Assembly: GCF_965644225.1 (NCBI RefSeq)
Contig: NZ_CBFFRJ010000001.1
Span: forward strand, 52,970 to 116,969
DNA: 64,000 bases
From: CBFFRJ01 sp965644225
Lineage (GTDB): Bacteria; Pseudomonadota; Gammaproteobacteria; Enterobacterales; Enterobacteriaceae
Direction: 5' to 3'
Under the pieces are notes generated by a model. The model ran no database searches and had not been told where the DNA came from. It saw nothing but the letters and a program-made list of their open reading frames with translations. Every line of letters starts with the position of its first letter. Position 1 is the stretch's first letter. Below are positions 25,327 through 33,593 of this stretch, piece after piece. The position numbers were made by a program, and so were the translations under genes.

Positions 25327-25794
25327 TTATACTGACGCCGCAGTGGCGCTGTCGATGAGGTCGAGAACATCCTGGGCGGTGCGACAGGCGCGCAGACGGT
25401 CAAAATTGTCTTCATCTTCAAACAGATTGACGATTTGCATGATGCCGTCCTCCTGGTGCGTTCGCGCATCAACCGCCGCGAGGGTTATCAGGATATCCAC
25501 CGGATCGTTATCTTCATGGTTAAACACCAGCGGTGTTTTCAGGGTGACCAGCGCAAAGCCGTTTTTCTTCACCCCTTCTTCCGGGCGGCCATGGGGCATT
25601 GCCAGCCCCGGTGCAATAACGAAATACGGCCCAAATCGTGCAACGCCATCCAGAATAGCCTGGTAGTAACGCGGCTCAACAACATCCGCAGCTTCCAGCA
25701 AATCCACACCGATTTTCACCGCTTCCTGCCAGCTGCTGGCTTCAGCCTGCAAACAGATGGCATTGTTTTGCGCCAGCGAGTCACGTAATTTCAT
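25327..25794 (-). CDS. ulaC: L-ascorbate PTS EIIA component UlaC
   Basis: This 155-aa fructose/mannitol-type EIIA domain has the phosphoryl-accepting His in APGLAMPHGRPEEGV (about residue 68). It passes phosphate from HPr to UlaB. The sequence follows E. coli UlaC almost residue for residue. It sits in the tightly spaced ula operon between ulaB (9-base gap) and ulaD (13-base gap). Confidence 0.97.
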   Translation of the reverse strand: MKLRDSLAQNNAICLQAEASSWQEAVKIGVDLLEAADVVEPRYYQAILDGVARFGPYFVIAPGLAMPHGRPEEGVKKNGFALVTLKTPLVFNHEDNDPVDILITLAAVDARTHQEDGIMQIVNLFEDEDNFDRLRACRTAQDVLDLIDSATAASV

Positions 25795-25803
25795 GGCGAA
25801 TCC

Positions 25804-26109
25804 TTATTTCACATCCTGCGCAAAATGCGCATTGATCACTTCCATCAGTTTGGGTCCAAAATCTGCGGCAGAAAGCATGTTACGCACCCCCACGACGTGC
25901 TTGTTGCCGGAGACTTCGATCTCGCCTGCAACGTGAGTGGAAGCAATAATGATGTCTGCTCCCGAGAGCTCGCTTTTGTACTCCCCTACCGCACAGCTGT
26001 TCACCGTGTGATTTACCCCCTGCTGAGTCAGAAACTGGTCAACTTTCATTTTCATGATCATCGAGCTGCCTTGCCCGCAGCCACACACAGCCAGAATACG
26101 AACGGTCAT
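25804..26109 (-). CDS. ulaB: L-ascorbate PTS EIIB component UlaB
   Basis: This 101-aa protein has a P-loop-like phosphocysteine site (MTVRILAVCGCGQGSSM), where Cys9 takes the phosphate from UlaC and gives it to the sugar bound by UlaA. Residue 11 is a second Cys; I recall Asn there in E. coli. The ATG at 26109 matches E. coli; ATG at 26112 is also possible. Confidence 0.95.
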   Translation of the reverse strand: MTVRILAVCGCGQGSSMIMKMKVDQFLTQQGVNHTVNSCAVGEYKSELSGADIIIASTHVAGEIEVSGNKHVVGVRNMLSAADFGPKLMEVINAHFAQDVK

Positions 26110-26123
26110 CATCAAACTCCTTC

Positions 26124-27518
26124 TTAAACAGAGTGTTCTGTCAGTTGTTTTTCCGCATCTTCCTCAGCGCGCAACGTGCGCCCGGCGAAGAACATATAGA
26201 TCAGGGCAATCACGATAATCACCCCCATAAACCACAGGCCCAGGGTCATCCCCTGCATCATCGGCGGCGCCAGAATTGACCAGTCAGCCATCCCCATCCA
26301 GGCACTCATGCCCGTCAGCTTGACCGCCCATACGCAGCCGAAGATTTCGATCATGCCCATCACCAGGCAGATTTTGAGCGCCGCGCGCCAGCCGCCGAAG
26401 TGGTTGGCGAAGACGCCAATGGTGGCATTGGAGAAGAACATCGGGATAAAGCCCGGGATAATCAGAATGGAGGAGCCAAAGGCAATCAGGATGCCGACCG
26501 CAATCAGCTGACCGATAGTGCCCCACATAAAGCCCCAGACCACCGCATTCGGCGCGAAGCTGTAAATCGCGGCACAGTCTATGGCGAGGACGGCGCCGGG
26601 GATCAGTCGCTGGGAGATCCCGTTAAAGGCTTCAGACAGTTCGGCGACAAACATGCGCACGCCCTGGACGATAATGAAAATCGCCACCGCGAACTGAAAA
26701 CCGGTTTGCAGAATGTAAACAGTCCAGTGAACCTTTCCGGCCATGGTCTGGACGGTGGATATGCCAAAAGAGAGCAGGATCGCGCCAAAGAACACCGTCA
26801 TCACAATGGCGGTCGACACAATGTTGTCATGGAAGATATTCAGCCAGCCCGGCAGCTTGAGATCTTCGACACTCTCCTCTTTTTTTCCGAGGTATGGGGC
26901 AATCTTGTAAGCAACCCAGGAGGCAAACTGCTGTTGATGGCCGATGGAAAAGCCGCAGTTATCGGTCACCGCCTGGGTTGGTTTGTACATCATATTGGAG
27001 GTTATTCCCCAATAGAGCGACACCAGCACGGCGGAGCAGATAATGGTGGTCCACATCGAATAGCCGAGAATAAAGAAGAACACGGCAATCAGGCCTGCCT
27101 GCTGGAACATGATATGCCCCGTCAGCATGATGGTACGGATACCGGTAATACGGCGCAGCAGGACGTAAAGGATATTGAGCGCCAGCGCCAGCAGCACGGC
27201 ATAGCCGACCCAGCTGTAGGCGTCCCCCATCCGTTCAATCGTCGCCATCATCGAGGCGTAGGTATCTGAGATTGCGCCATTGATGCCGTAAACCTCCGAC
27301 ATTTTGGCCACCACCGGCTTAAAGGTGCTGGTCAGGATCCCCGACCCGGCCTGTAACAACATAAAACCGATAATGGTTTTGATTGTGCCTTTGACGATAA
27401 CGCTGACACTTTTTCTTAGCAGGATATAGCCGATACAGGTCACGATACCCAGCAACAACGGGGCATTGGTCATAACCTGATTAAAAAAGATGGTGAAGAC
27501 GTTGTAGAGGATCTCCAT
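26124..27518 (-). CDS. ulaA: L-ascorbate PTS EIIC permease UlaA
   Basis: This 464-aa membrane permease has about 11 helices (MEILYNVFTIFFNQVMTNAPLL start) and belongs to the AG (ascorbate-galactitol) PTS superfamily. It imports L-ascorbate and phosphorylates it together with UlaB and UlaC. First gene of ulaABCDEF, it has GGAG upstream of the ATG. The operon is divergent from ulaG across a 365-base control region. Confidence 0.97.
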   Translation of the reverse strand: MEILYNVFTIFFNQVMTNAPLLLGIVTCIGYILLRKSVSVIVKGTIKTIIGFMLLQAGSGILTSTFKPVVAKMSEVYGINGAISDTYASMMATIERMGDAYSWVGYAVLLALALNILYVLLRRITGIRTIMLTGHIMFQQAGLIAVFFFILGYSMWTTIICSAVLVSLYWGITSNMMYKPTQAVTDNCGFSIGHQQQFASWVAYKIAPYLGKKEESVEDLKLPGWLNIFHDNIVSTAIVMTVFFGAILLSFGISTVQTMAGKVHWTVYILQTGFQFAVAIFIIVQGVRMFVAELSEAFNGISQRLIPGAVLAIDCAAIYSFAPNAVVWGFMWGTIGQLIAVGILIAFGSSILIIPGFIPMFFSNATIGVFANHFGGWRAALKICLVMGMIEIFGCVWAVKLTGMSAWMGMADWSILAPPMMQGMTLGLWFMGVIIVIALIYMFFAGRTLRAEEDAEKQLTEHSV

Positions 27519-27883
27519 AACTTGCTCCAGTCAGAAAAGTGCTTCATCGCCGTGACGCAGCACAAGGTGTAAATTCACTCTACCAATCAGCAACAATCAC
27601 AAAAAGATTGCTTTTGATTATTTGTGACGCATCACGCAAATTATTTCCCCATCCTGTTACCGTCATAACACCTGCTTGCACACGCAAAATAAAAAACATT
27701 TGCATTCATTAATATATAAAAATAACCCCCTATAAATCATAGGATATCAGCACAATAACAGATACAGCTCAGCGACATAAAATCGCATTCACCCTCTTGC
27801 ATCGATGAATAAAGCGTGAAAATATAAATCACAAGTTGTCACAAAATGATTTAATTTGATTAAAAAAGATAAGGAGCGGCACG
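27519..27883. promoter_or_regulatory. ulaA/ulaG divergent control region
   Basis: This AT-rich gap should hold the UlaR operators and promoters of both transcripts. I see TCACAA at 27597-27602, 27829-27834 and 27839-27844 (the last two 10 bases apart) and its complement TTGTGA at 27622-27627. In E. coli this region binds UlaR, CRP and IHF. I could not find a CRP site with correct spacing. AAGGAG precedes ulaG. Confidence 0.7.
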
Positions 27884-28948
27884 ATGAGTAAGATTGAAAC
27901 CATTACCCGTGAATCATGGATTCTGAGCACATTCCCCGAATGGGGCAGTTGGTTGAATGAGGAAATTGAGCAGGAGCGCGTGGCGCCGGGAACCTTTGCC
28001 ATGTGGTGGCTTGGCTGCACGGGGATTTGGTTGAAATCCGAAGGTGGTGCCAATGTCTGTGTTGATTTCTGGTGCGGTACTGGCAAGCAAAGCCACGGCA
28101 ACCCGCTGATGAAAAAAGGGCACCAGATGATGCGGATGGCCGGGGTGGAAAAACTACAGCCGAACCTGCGTACCACGCCGTTTGTCCTTGATCCTTTTGC
28201 CATTCGCCAGGTTGATGCGATCCTCGCCACCCACGATCACAACGATCATATTGATGTTAACGTCGCCGCTGCGGTCATGAAAAACTGCGCCGATGATGTG
28301 CCCTTTATTGGCCCGCAGACCTGCGTCGATTTATGGGTGGGCTGGGGTGTGCCCAAATCACGCTGCATCGTGGTAAAACCGGGGGATGTCGTTCGGGTCA
28401 AAGATATTGAAATTCATGCCCTTGATGCCTTTGACCGCACGGCGCTCATCACATTGCCGGTAGAGCAAAAAGCGGCAGGCGTCCTGCCGGACGGCATGGA
28501 TCAGCGGGCAGTTAACTATGTCTTTAAAACCCCTGGCGGTACCCTCTATCACAGCGGTGATTCCCACTATTCCAACTATTACGCAAAACACGGTAATGAG
28601 TACCGCATCGACGTTGCGCTGGGCTCATACGGTGAGAACCCCCGTGGCATTACCGATAAAATGACCAGCGCCGATATGCTGCGGATGGCGGAAGCCCTGA
28701 ACACCAAAGTGGTGATCCCCTTCCATCACGATATCTGGTCAAACTTCCAGGCCGATCCCCAGGAAATTCGCGTACTGTGGGAGATGAAAAAAGACCGTCT
28801 GCAATATGGCTTTAAGCCTTATATCTGGCAGGTTGGCGGCAAGTTTACCTGGCCGCTGGATAAGGACAACTTCGAGTATCACTATCCCCGTGGTTTCGAG
28901 GATTGCTTCACGCATGAGCCGGATCTGCCGTTTAAATCTTTCCTTTAA
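27884..28948 (+). CDS. ulaG: L-ascorbate-6-phosphate lactonase UlaG
   Basis: This 354-aa metallo-beta-lactamase-fold enzyme opens the lactone ring of L-ascorbate-6-phosphate. The metal motif HDHNDHID is visible near residue 115, with LYHSGDSHYSNYY and a late HHDIW motif supplying further ligands. It is monocistronic, divergent from ulaA, and followed by a terminator before ulaR. Confidence 0.97.
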   Translation: MSKIETITRESWILSTFPEWGSWLNEEIEQERVAPGTFAMWWLGCTGIWLKSEGGANVCVDFWCGTGKQSHGNPLMKKGHQMMRMAGVEKLQPNLRTTPFVLDPFAIRQVDAILATHDHNDHIDVNVAAAVMKNCADDVPFIGPQTCVDLWVGWGVPKSRCIVVKPGDVVRVKDIEIHALDAFDRTALITLPVEQKAAGVLPDGMDQRAVNYVFKTPGGTLYHSGDSHYSNYYAKHGNEYRIDVALGSYGENPRGITDKMTSADMLRMAEALNTKVVIPFHHDIWSNFQADPQEIRVLWEMKKDRLQYGFKPYIWQVGGKFTWPLDKDNFEYHYPRGFEDCFTHEPDLPFKSFL

Positions 28949-28953
28949 ACGCG

Positions 28954-28986
28954 ATGGCGGGAGGCAGCAATGCACCCGCCATTTTT
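28954..28986 (+). terminator. Terminator of ulaG
   Basis: ATGGCGGG (28954-28961) and CCCGCCAT (28975-28982) form an 8-bp stem followed by TTTTG. It isolates ulaG from ulaR. Confidence 0.82.
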
Positions 28987-29070
28987 GCTGCAACATGCTG
29001 CACGAATCTTTAGTAATTTCATGCTATTTCAAATATCATCTTTTCACATCATTTATCATCGGAATAGCTC

Positions 29071-29826
29071 ATGACGGAAGCGCAACGACATCAAATATTG
29101 CTGGAGCAACTGGCGCAGGCGGGCTTTATTACGGTGGAGCAGGTTATCGCCAGCCTCGGAGTCTCCCCGGCGACTGCACGGCGGGATATCAACAAGCTCG
29201 ACGAAACCGGCAAACTGAAAAAGGTGCGCAATGGCGCTGAGGCCATCAGCCAGCAGCGCGCCCGCTGGTCGCCGATGAATATCCATGAAGCGCTGCACCA
29301 TGATGAAAAAGTACGTATTGCCAGAGCCGCTTCGCAGCTGGTCAGCAGTGGAGAAAGCGTGGTCATTAACTGCGGTTCGACGGCCTTTTTGCTGGGACGC
29401 GAAATGTGCGGCAAGCCGGTGCAGATAATCACCAACTATCTGCCGCTGGCCAATTACCTGATTGAGCAGGAGCACGACAGCGTGGTGATCATGGGCGGGC
29501 AGTACAACAAAACCCAATCCATTACCCTTGGCCCACAAAGCAGTGAAAATAGTCTCTATGCCGGCCACTGGATGTTTACCAGCGGTAAAGGGCTGACCGC
29601 CGAGGGGCTTTATAAGACCGATATGCTGACCGCTATGGCAGAGCAAAAAATGCTCAATATGGTGGGTAAACTGGTGGTGCTGGTCGACAGCAGCAAAGTC
29701 GGCGAACGGGCGGGCATGCTCTTCAGCAGCGCCGATCAAATCGACGTGCTGATCACCGGGAAACAGGCCAACCCGGAGATCCTCAAAAAACTTGAGGATC
29801 AGGGCGTCAAAGTCGTTCGGGTGTAA
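29071..29826 (+). CDS. ulaR: DeoR-family repressor UlaR
   Basis: This 251-aa protein has an N-terminal DeoR helix-turn-helix (about 5-55, QAGFITVEQVIASLGVSPATARRDINKLDETG) and a C-terminal sugar-phosphate sensor domain. It represses ulaABCDEF and ulaG; L-ascorbate-6-phosphate is the inducer in E. coli. It follows the ulaG terminator and is transcribed separately. Its stop touches the end of the convergent yjfP. Confidence 0.96.
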   Translation: MTEAQRHQILLEQLAQAGFITVEQVIASLGVSPATARRDINKLDETGKLKKVRNGAEAISQQRARWSPMNIHEALHHDEKVRIARAASQLVSSGESVVINCGSTAFLLGREMCGKPVQIITNYLPLANYLIEQEHDSVVIMGGQYNKTQSITLGPQSSENSLYAGHWMFTSGKGLTAEGLYKTDMLTAMAEQKMLNMVGKLVVLVDSSKVGERAGMLFSSADQIDVLITGKQANPEILKKLEDQGVKVVRV

Positions 29827-30558
29827 TCAGAGGTGGCGGCGAAAAAAGTCGACCGTCACTTCCAGCGCCATCGGTGTAATACGGTGTTTTACACCGGGCT
29901 CCTGGTGATAAGTCAGCTGACCATCCAGCCCTTCTCTTTTTAGTGCCTGCTGCAAACGCACGCTTTCGTCGGCGGGCACTACATCATCTTCTTCCCCATG
30001 CCATAGCAGCAATGGTCTGTCTGCCAGTCGGGACAACTGACGGGTAATATCCCAGTGCGCCAGCGGCGTAAGAATGGCATCAATGTCCGCCGTCTGAGGC
30101 GGTGGAAAAAGCGTACTGGAGAGCGTGGAGAAATAACCCGACCCCATCAAACAGGCGACGCTACGAACCTCAGGAAAACGGGTCATGATACCCAGCGCCG
30201 TCATTCCCCCCATGGATGCGCCGCCCACCGCCAGCCGGTTATCTGCGATCAAACCGGCGTCGTACAGCGCCTCTTTCAACTGCGGAAACTCGCTAAAATT
30301 GCCCTGCAAAATTTGCCAGAAGTGCTGCAAACGGCTGGCTTCATCACCATCAAAACGTGCGCCATGCTCTGGCGCATCTGGCATGATGACCCGGAATCCT
30401 GCCTGCGCCAGAGCGACGGCAAAATAGCTATAAACGAGCTTTGATGAACTAAATCCGTGGTAAAAAATCAGGGTCGGCAAGGGTTGAGCGGTTTTTCCCG
30501 CCGGGCGGGCATGGAGCGTTTCAATACCGGCAAATTGCTGTACATCGAGTTCTATCAT
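29827..30558 (-). CDS. yjfP: Alpha/beta-hydrolase YjfP (carboxylesterase)
   Basis: This 243-aa hydrolase has the nucleophile elbow VGGASMGGM (Ser about 122), an acid in LLWHGEEDDVVPADES and the catalytic His in PGVKHRIT. YFHGF-type oxyanion residues are seen in LIFYHGFSSSK. E. coli YjfP has short-chain esterase activity; its natural substrate is unknown. It is convergent with ulaR with no intergenic bases and divergent from bsmA. Confidence 0.93.
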   Translation of the reverse strand: MIELDVQQFAGIETLHARPAGKTAQPLPTLIFYHGFSSSKLVYSYFAVALAQAGFRVIMPDAPEHGARFDGDEASRLQHFWQILQGNFSEFPQLKEALYDAGLIADNRLAVGGASMGGMTALGIMTRFPEVRSVACLMGSGYFSTLSSTLFPPPQTADIDAILTPLAHWDITRQLSRLADRPLLLWHGEEDDVVPADESVRLQQALKREGLDGQLTYHQEPGVKHRITPMALEVTVDFFRRHL

Positions 30559-30744
30559 TGGCGCCTCCGTGTTTAATCATGCTGGTATGCCATTGCGTGA
30601 CTATTGGCGCAAGTCAGAGTTTGCATATAGACCCATAACTTTGAGATATAGATTACGCTTTCACTGCATTTTCATTCGAAAATAACGGCGGGGATAACAA
30701 TTTGGGAACATTCCCCACAGAGCGAATAATTGAGGCACTACACT

Positions 30745-31074
30745 ATGGCAATCAGGAGACATAAAAACATGATGCGCATCTTCAGCGCCGTTTTGCTGGC
30801 GTTACTGTTAAGCAGTTGTAGCGTACTTGAAGGTAAGCCGCAGCCGGCGCCTCCGGTCAGCAATTTCCCGCAGGAAATTAGCCGTAATCAGACGCAAAGC
30901 CTGCAAGAAATGGGGGCCGTCAGCGTGACAGTACTGGGCTCACCGATGGATGTGGAAGCGGCAATAAAAGCCAAAGCGGCCGAGGCGAAAGCCGATTACT
31001 ACCTCATTCTGATGATGGATGACACGGTAATTCCCGGGCGCTGGTACTCACGAGCCCTTCTGTACCAGCAATAA
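30745..31074 (+). CDS. bsmA: BsmA (YjfO), DUF1471 lipoprotein
   Basis: This 109-aa predicted lipoprotein has the lipobox LSSC with Cys25 as the modified residue, a Pro-rich linker and a DUF1471 domain (EMGAVSVTVLGSPMDVEAAIKA, ending YSRALLYQQ). The ATG at 30745 aligns exactly with the E. coli start and gives the same length; ATG at 30769 would shorten the charged N-region. BsmA is linked to biofilm stress tolerance in E. coli. Confidence 0.9.
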   Translation: MAIRRHKNMMRIFSAVLLALLLSSCSVLEGKPQPAPPVSNFPQEISRNQTQSLQEMGAVSVTVLGSPMDVEAAIKAKAAEAKADYYLILMMDDTVIPGRWYSRALLYQQ

Positions 31075-31206
31075 TAGCGCGTTGATTTAAGGAAGATTTA
31101 CACTGATTTTCATCCTTTTATGTTTGCCTGTGCACAATGGACGGTATGGATTTTCTCGCGACGGAATGCCCTGTAATTCATCGGGGTAACGTGAAATGGA
31201 GCGGAT

Positions 31207-31482
31207 ATGAAACGATCTCTTGCCTTGACCTCACTGCTGCTTTCAGTGGGGATGATTAGCACGACAGCGCAATCCGCAGAGTTCGCCAGCGCAGATTGCG
31301 TTACCGGGCTGAATGAAATCGGCCTGATTTCTGTCAATAATGTTTTTGGCACGCCGCAGGACGTTGAACGTGTCATCGCGTTGAAAGCGGATGAACAAGG
31401 TGCTTCCTGGTATCGCATCATTCAAATGCAAGAAGAACAACGGGTTGATAACTGGCGCGTACAAGCCATTCTTTATGCCTGA
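31207..31482 (+). CDS. yjfN: YjfN, DUF1471 periplasmic protein
   Basis: This 91-aa protein has a signal peptide of about 23 residues (ending AQSA) and one DUF1471 domain (EIGLISVNNVFGTPQDVERV, ending VQAILYA). GGAG lies upstream of the ATG. It is the third DUF1471 protein around the ula cluster. A terminator follows its stop. The biochemical role is not established here. Confidence 0.9.
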   Translation: MKRSLALTSLLLSVGMISTTAQSAEFASADCVTGLNEIGLISVNNVFGTPQDVERVIALKADEQGASWYRIIQMQEEQRVDNWRVQAILYA

Positions 31483-31500
31483 CAGCGAGACCTACCAGAA

Positions 31501-31527
31501 AAGTCACTTTTGCAGGGTGGCTTTTTT
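31501..31527 (+). terminator. Terminator of yjfN
   Basis: AAGTCAC (31501-31507) pairs with GTGGCTT (31517-31523, one G-T pair), and the T run extends to 31527. Confidence 0.75.
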
Positions 31528-31573
31528 GTTTATGATTTCTTTGTTAGAGACATATTATCGTAAAGATAAGGTC

Positions 31574-31619
31574 ATGTAACATTTTGTTACATTGACAAAC
31601 TAAATGTTATCAGTTTATT
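31574..31619 (+). promoter_or_regulatory. Chemoreceptor promoter with operator-like palindrome
   Basis: ATGTAACA (31574-31581) and TGTTACAT (31585-31592) form a perfect 8-bp inverted repeat with a 3-base spacer. It abuts TTGACA (31592-31597), a consensus -35. TTTATT (31614-31619) is a possible -10 after 16 bases. No FliA-type promoter was seen. Confidence 0.6.
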
Positions 31620-31658
31620 GCCGTTGAAGGTGCTGACATTCTTTTCAGCGGATATTTT

Positions 31659-33593
31659 ATGAGCACCTTTTTTCGTCGTATCGGACTTGGCACCAAACTT
31701 TCCCTCCTGACGGGTATCAGCGTCGCCGCACTTTTCCTGCTTTTCACCTCCCTGTTGAGTAATAAAGCCAGCCAGCAGCTGGAAAGCCTGGCAATGGAAG
31801 ATCTTCATAACCAGTCTACCGGCGTGTTAGACATGGTGGAGATGTTTAACAGCAGCCTGAGCGAAGAAGTGGAAAGTTATACTCGCCTGTTTAACAGCTT
31901 TCTGCCTCAGCCCGTATCTATCGACCGCTCCCAAAGCCGTGAGATTAATGGCATCAGCGTTCCTCTGCTGAAAGGCGGAGACAGTGAACTTCATGAAAAC
32001 AACGCCACCGTGGATGATTTTCTCACGCGTACCGGGGCTATCGCGACCCTGTTTGTACGCAGTGGCGATGATTTTGTCCGTGTCGCCACCTCTTTGCGTA
32101 AAGAAAATGGCGACAGGGCTATCGGCACCCGTCTGGACAAAGCCAGCCCGGCATTTGCCCCGGTGATGAAAGGTGAAGTCTACCGCGGCCTGGCGCTGCT
32201 GTTCGGCAAGCGCTACATCACCCAATACCAGCCCGTAAAAGATGCCAGCGGCATGACCATTGCGATCCTGTTTGTCGGGGTGGATATCACCCACTCATGG
32301 GAGATCATGCGCGGTAAAATTCTGGGTCGCCAGCTCGGTGAAAGCGGTCATTTCTTCGTACTTGACCGTAACGCGGGCAAAAATTATGGCAACTATCTCT
32401 TCCATCCCAGCGAAGAAGGGAAACGCCCGCAGTGGGATGACAGCGCCCTGCAAAGGGTTCTGAAAGAGACCTCAGGCACGCTGGAACAGCAGAGCGCCGA
32501 TGGTCATCGACAAATGCTCTCCTGGATAACCGTCCCCGGCTGGAACTGGACGGTAGTCGGTGAAGTGGACAAAGCAATACTGCTGAGTGATGTCACCAGT
32601 ATGCGTAATCAGTTTCTGATTGCCGGGCTGGTGGTTTCCCTGCTGTTTGCCGCCTTGTTTGTGGTGATTGTCCGCCGTTGGCTGACCCGCCCGCTGCGTG
32701 ATGCTATTGGCCTTGCCAGCCGCTATGCTTCAGGCGATCTGCGCGCCAGCCTGGACGTTAAACGTGAAGATGAAGTGGGTCAGCTGATTAACGCCATCAA
32801 TGGCATCGGCAATGGCTTGCATACCATTGTGATGCAGGTGCGCGAGGCCGCCGATGACATTCACCACGGCACCAATGCGCTGGCCGCCGACAGCAGCGAA
32901 ATCAGCGACCAGATAAACAAGCAGGCCAGCAGCGTCGAGGAAACCTCCGCCAGCATGGAGCAACTCACCGCCACAGTGCAGCAAAACGCCGCCAATATGG
33001 AAGAGATGCAGTCGCTGGTAAATGAAACCTCCCGGGCAGTACAAAAAGGCGGAGCTACCGTCGGAGAAGCCGTCGCCACCATGGATGCGATCCGCACCGC
33101 CTCTCAGCGCATTGCCGATATCACCCATGTGATTGAATCCATCTCCTTCCAGACCAATATCCTGGCGCTTAACGCCGCAGTCGAAGCCGCACGGGCCGGA
33201 GAGCATGGTAAAGGTTTTGCCGTCGTGGCTCAGGAAGTCCGGGCTCTGGCAGCGCGCAGCGCCAATGCGGTCAAAGAGATCGACGAACTGACCAGCGATA
33301 CCCTGAGAAAAGTCAGCGAAGGCCATACGTTGTCTGACGACACCCGGCAGGCAATGACGCAGATCACGACTCATATGGGCCATATTACCCAACTGGTCAA
33401 CGAGATTAACCACGCCTCTCACGAACAGTCAGCGGGGATTAACCAGGTCAATATCGCGATGGTTCATATTGGCGAAGCCACGCATATCAACGCCGGACGG
33501 GTGTCCCGCAGCGAACAAACCGCAGGCACACTGCGGGAAAAAGGGGCCCATCTGACCGAGGTCGTCAGCCTGTTTAGCCTGAAAGCAGACTAG
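31659..33593 (+). CDS. Methyl-accepting chemotaxis protein (Cache-type sensor)
   Basis: This 644-aa transmembrane chemoreceptor has TM1 at about 15-34 and a large periplasmic sensor at about 35-315 that looks like a Cache3-Cache2 domain (HFFVLDRNAGKNYGNYLFHP). TM2 at about 317-339, a HAMP domain and a cytoplasmic signalling coiled coil follow. The CheA/CheW-binding tip is present (SFQTNILALNAAVEAARAGE). It ends SLFSLKAD with no NWETF-type CheR pentapeptide. The ligand is unknown. It lies between yjfN and aidB, where E. coli K-12 has no chemoreceptor, and overlaps the aidB 3' end by 4 bases. Confidence 0.92.
   Translation: MSTFFRRIGLGTKLSLLTGISVAALFLLFTSLLSNKASQQLESLAMEDLHNQSTGVLDMVEMFNSSLSEEVESYTRLFNSFLPQPVSIDRSQSREINGISVPLLKGGDSELHENNATVDDFLTRTGAIATLFVRSGDDFVRVATSLRKENGDRAIGTRLDKASPAFAPVMKGEVYRGLALLFGKRYITQYQPVKDASGMTIAILFVGVDITHSWEIMRGKILGRQLGESGHFFVLDRNAGKNYGNYLFHPSEEGKRPQWDDSALQRVLKETSGTLEQQSADGHRQMLSWITVPGWNWTVVGEVDKAILLSDVTSMRNQFLIAGLVVSLLFAALFVVIVRRWLTRPLRDAIGLASRYASGDLRASLDVKREDEVGQLINAINGIGNGLHTIVMQVREAADDIHHGTNALAADSSEISDQINKQASSVEETSASMEQLTATVQQNAANMEEMQSLVNETSRAVQKGGATVGEAVATMDAIRTASQRIADITHVIESISFQTNILALNAAVEAARAGEHGKGFAVVAQEVRALAARSANAVKEIDELTSDTLRKVSEGHTLSDDTRQAMTQITTHMGHITQLVNEINHASHEQSAGINQVNIAMVHIGEATHINAGRVSRSEQTAGTLREKGAHLTEVVSLFSLKAD

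Noticed and set aside
25314..25472. N-terminal extension of ulaD
   Set aside because: It runs through the end of ulaC in another frame; the ATG at 25313 has AAGGAG and gives the family length.
26400..27269. 289-aa open frame opposite ulaA
   Set aside because: It is antisense to a well-conserved EIIC gene, has low-complexity polar composition and no family resemblance.
27621..27634. CRP-like TGTGA/TCACG pair between ulaA and ulaG
   Set aside because: The spacer is 4 bases instead of 6, so it is not a standard CRP site; I left it inside the control-region entry only.
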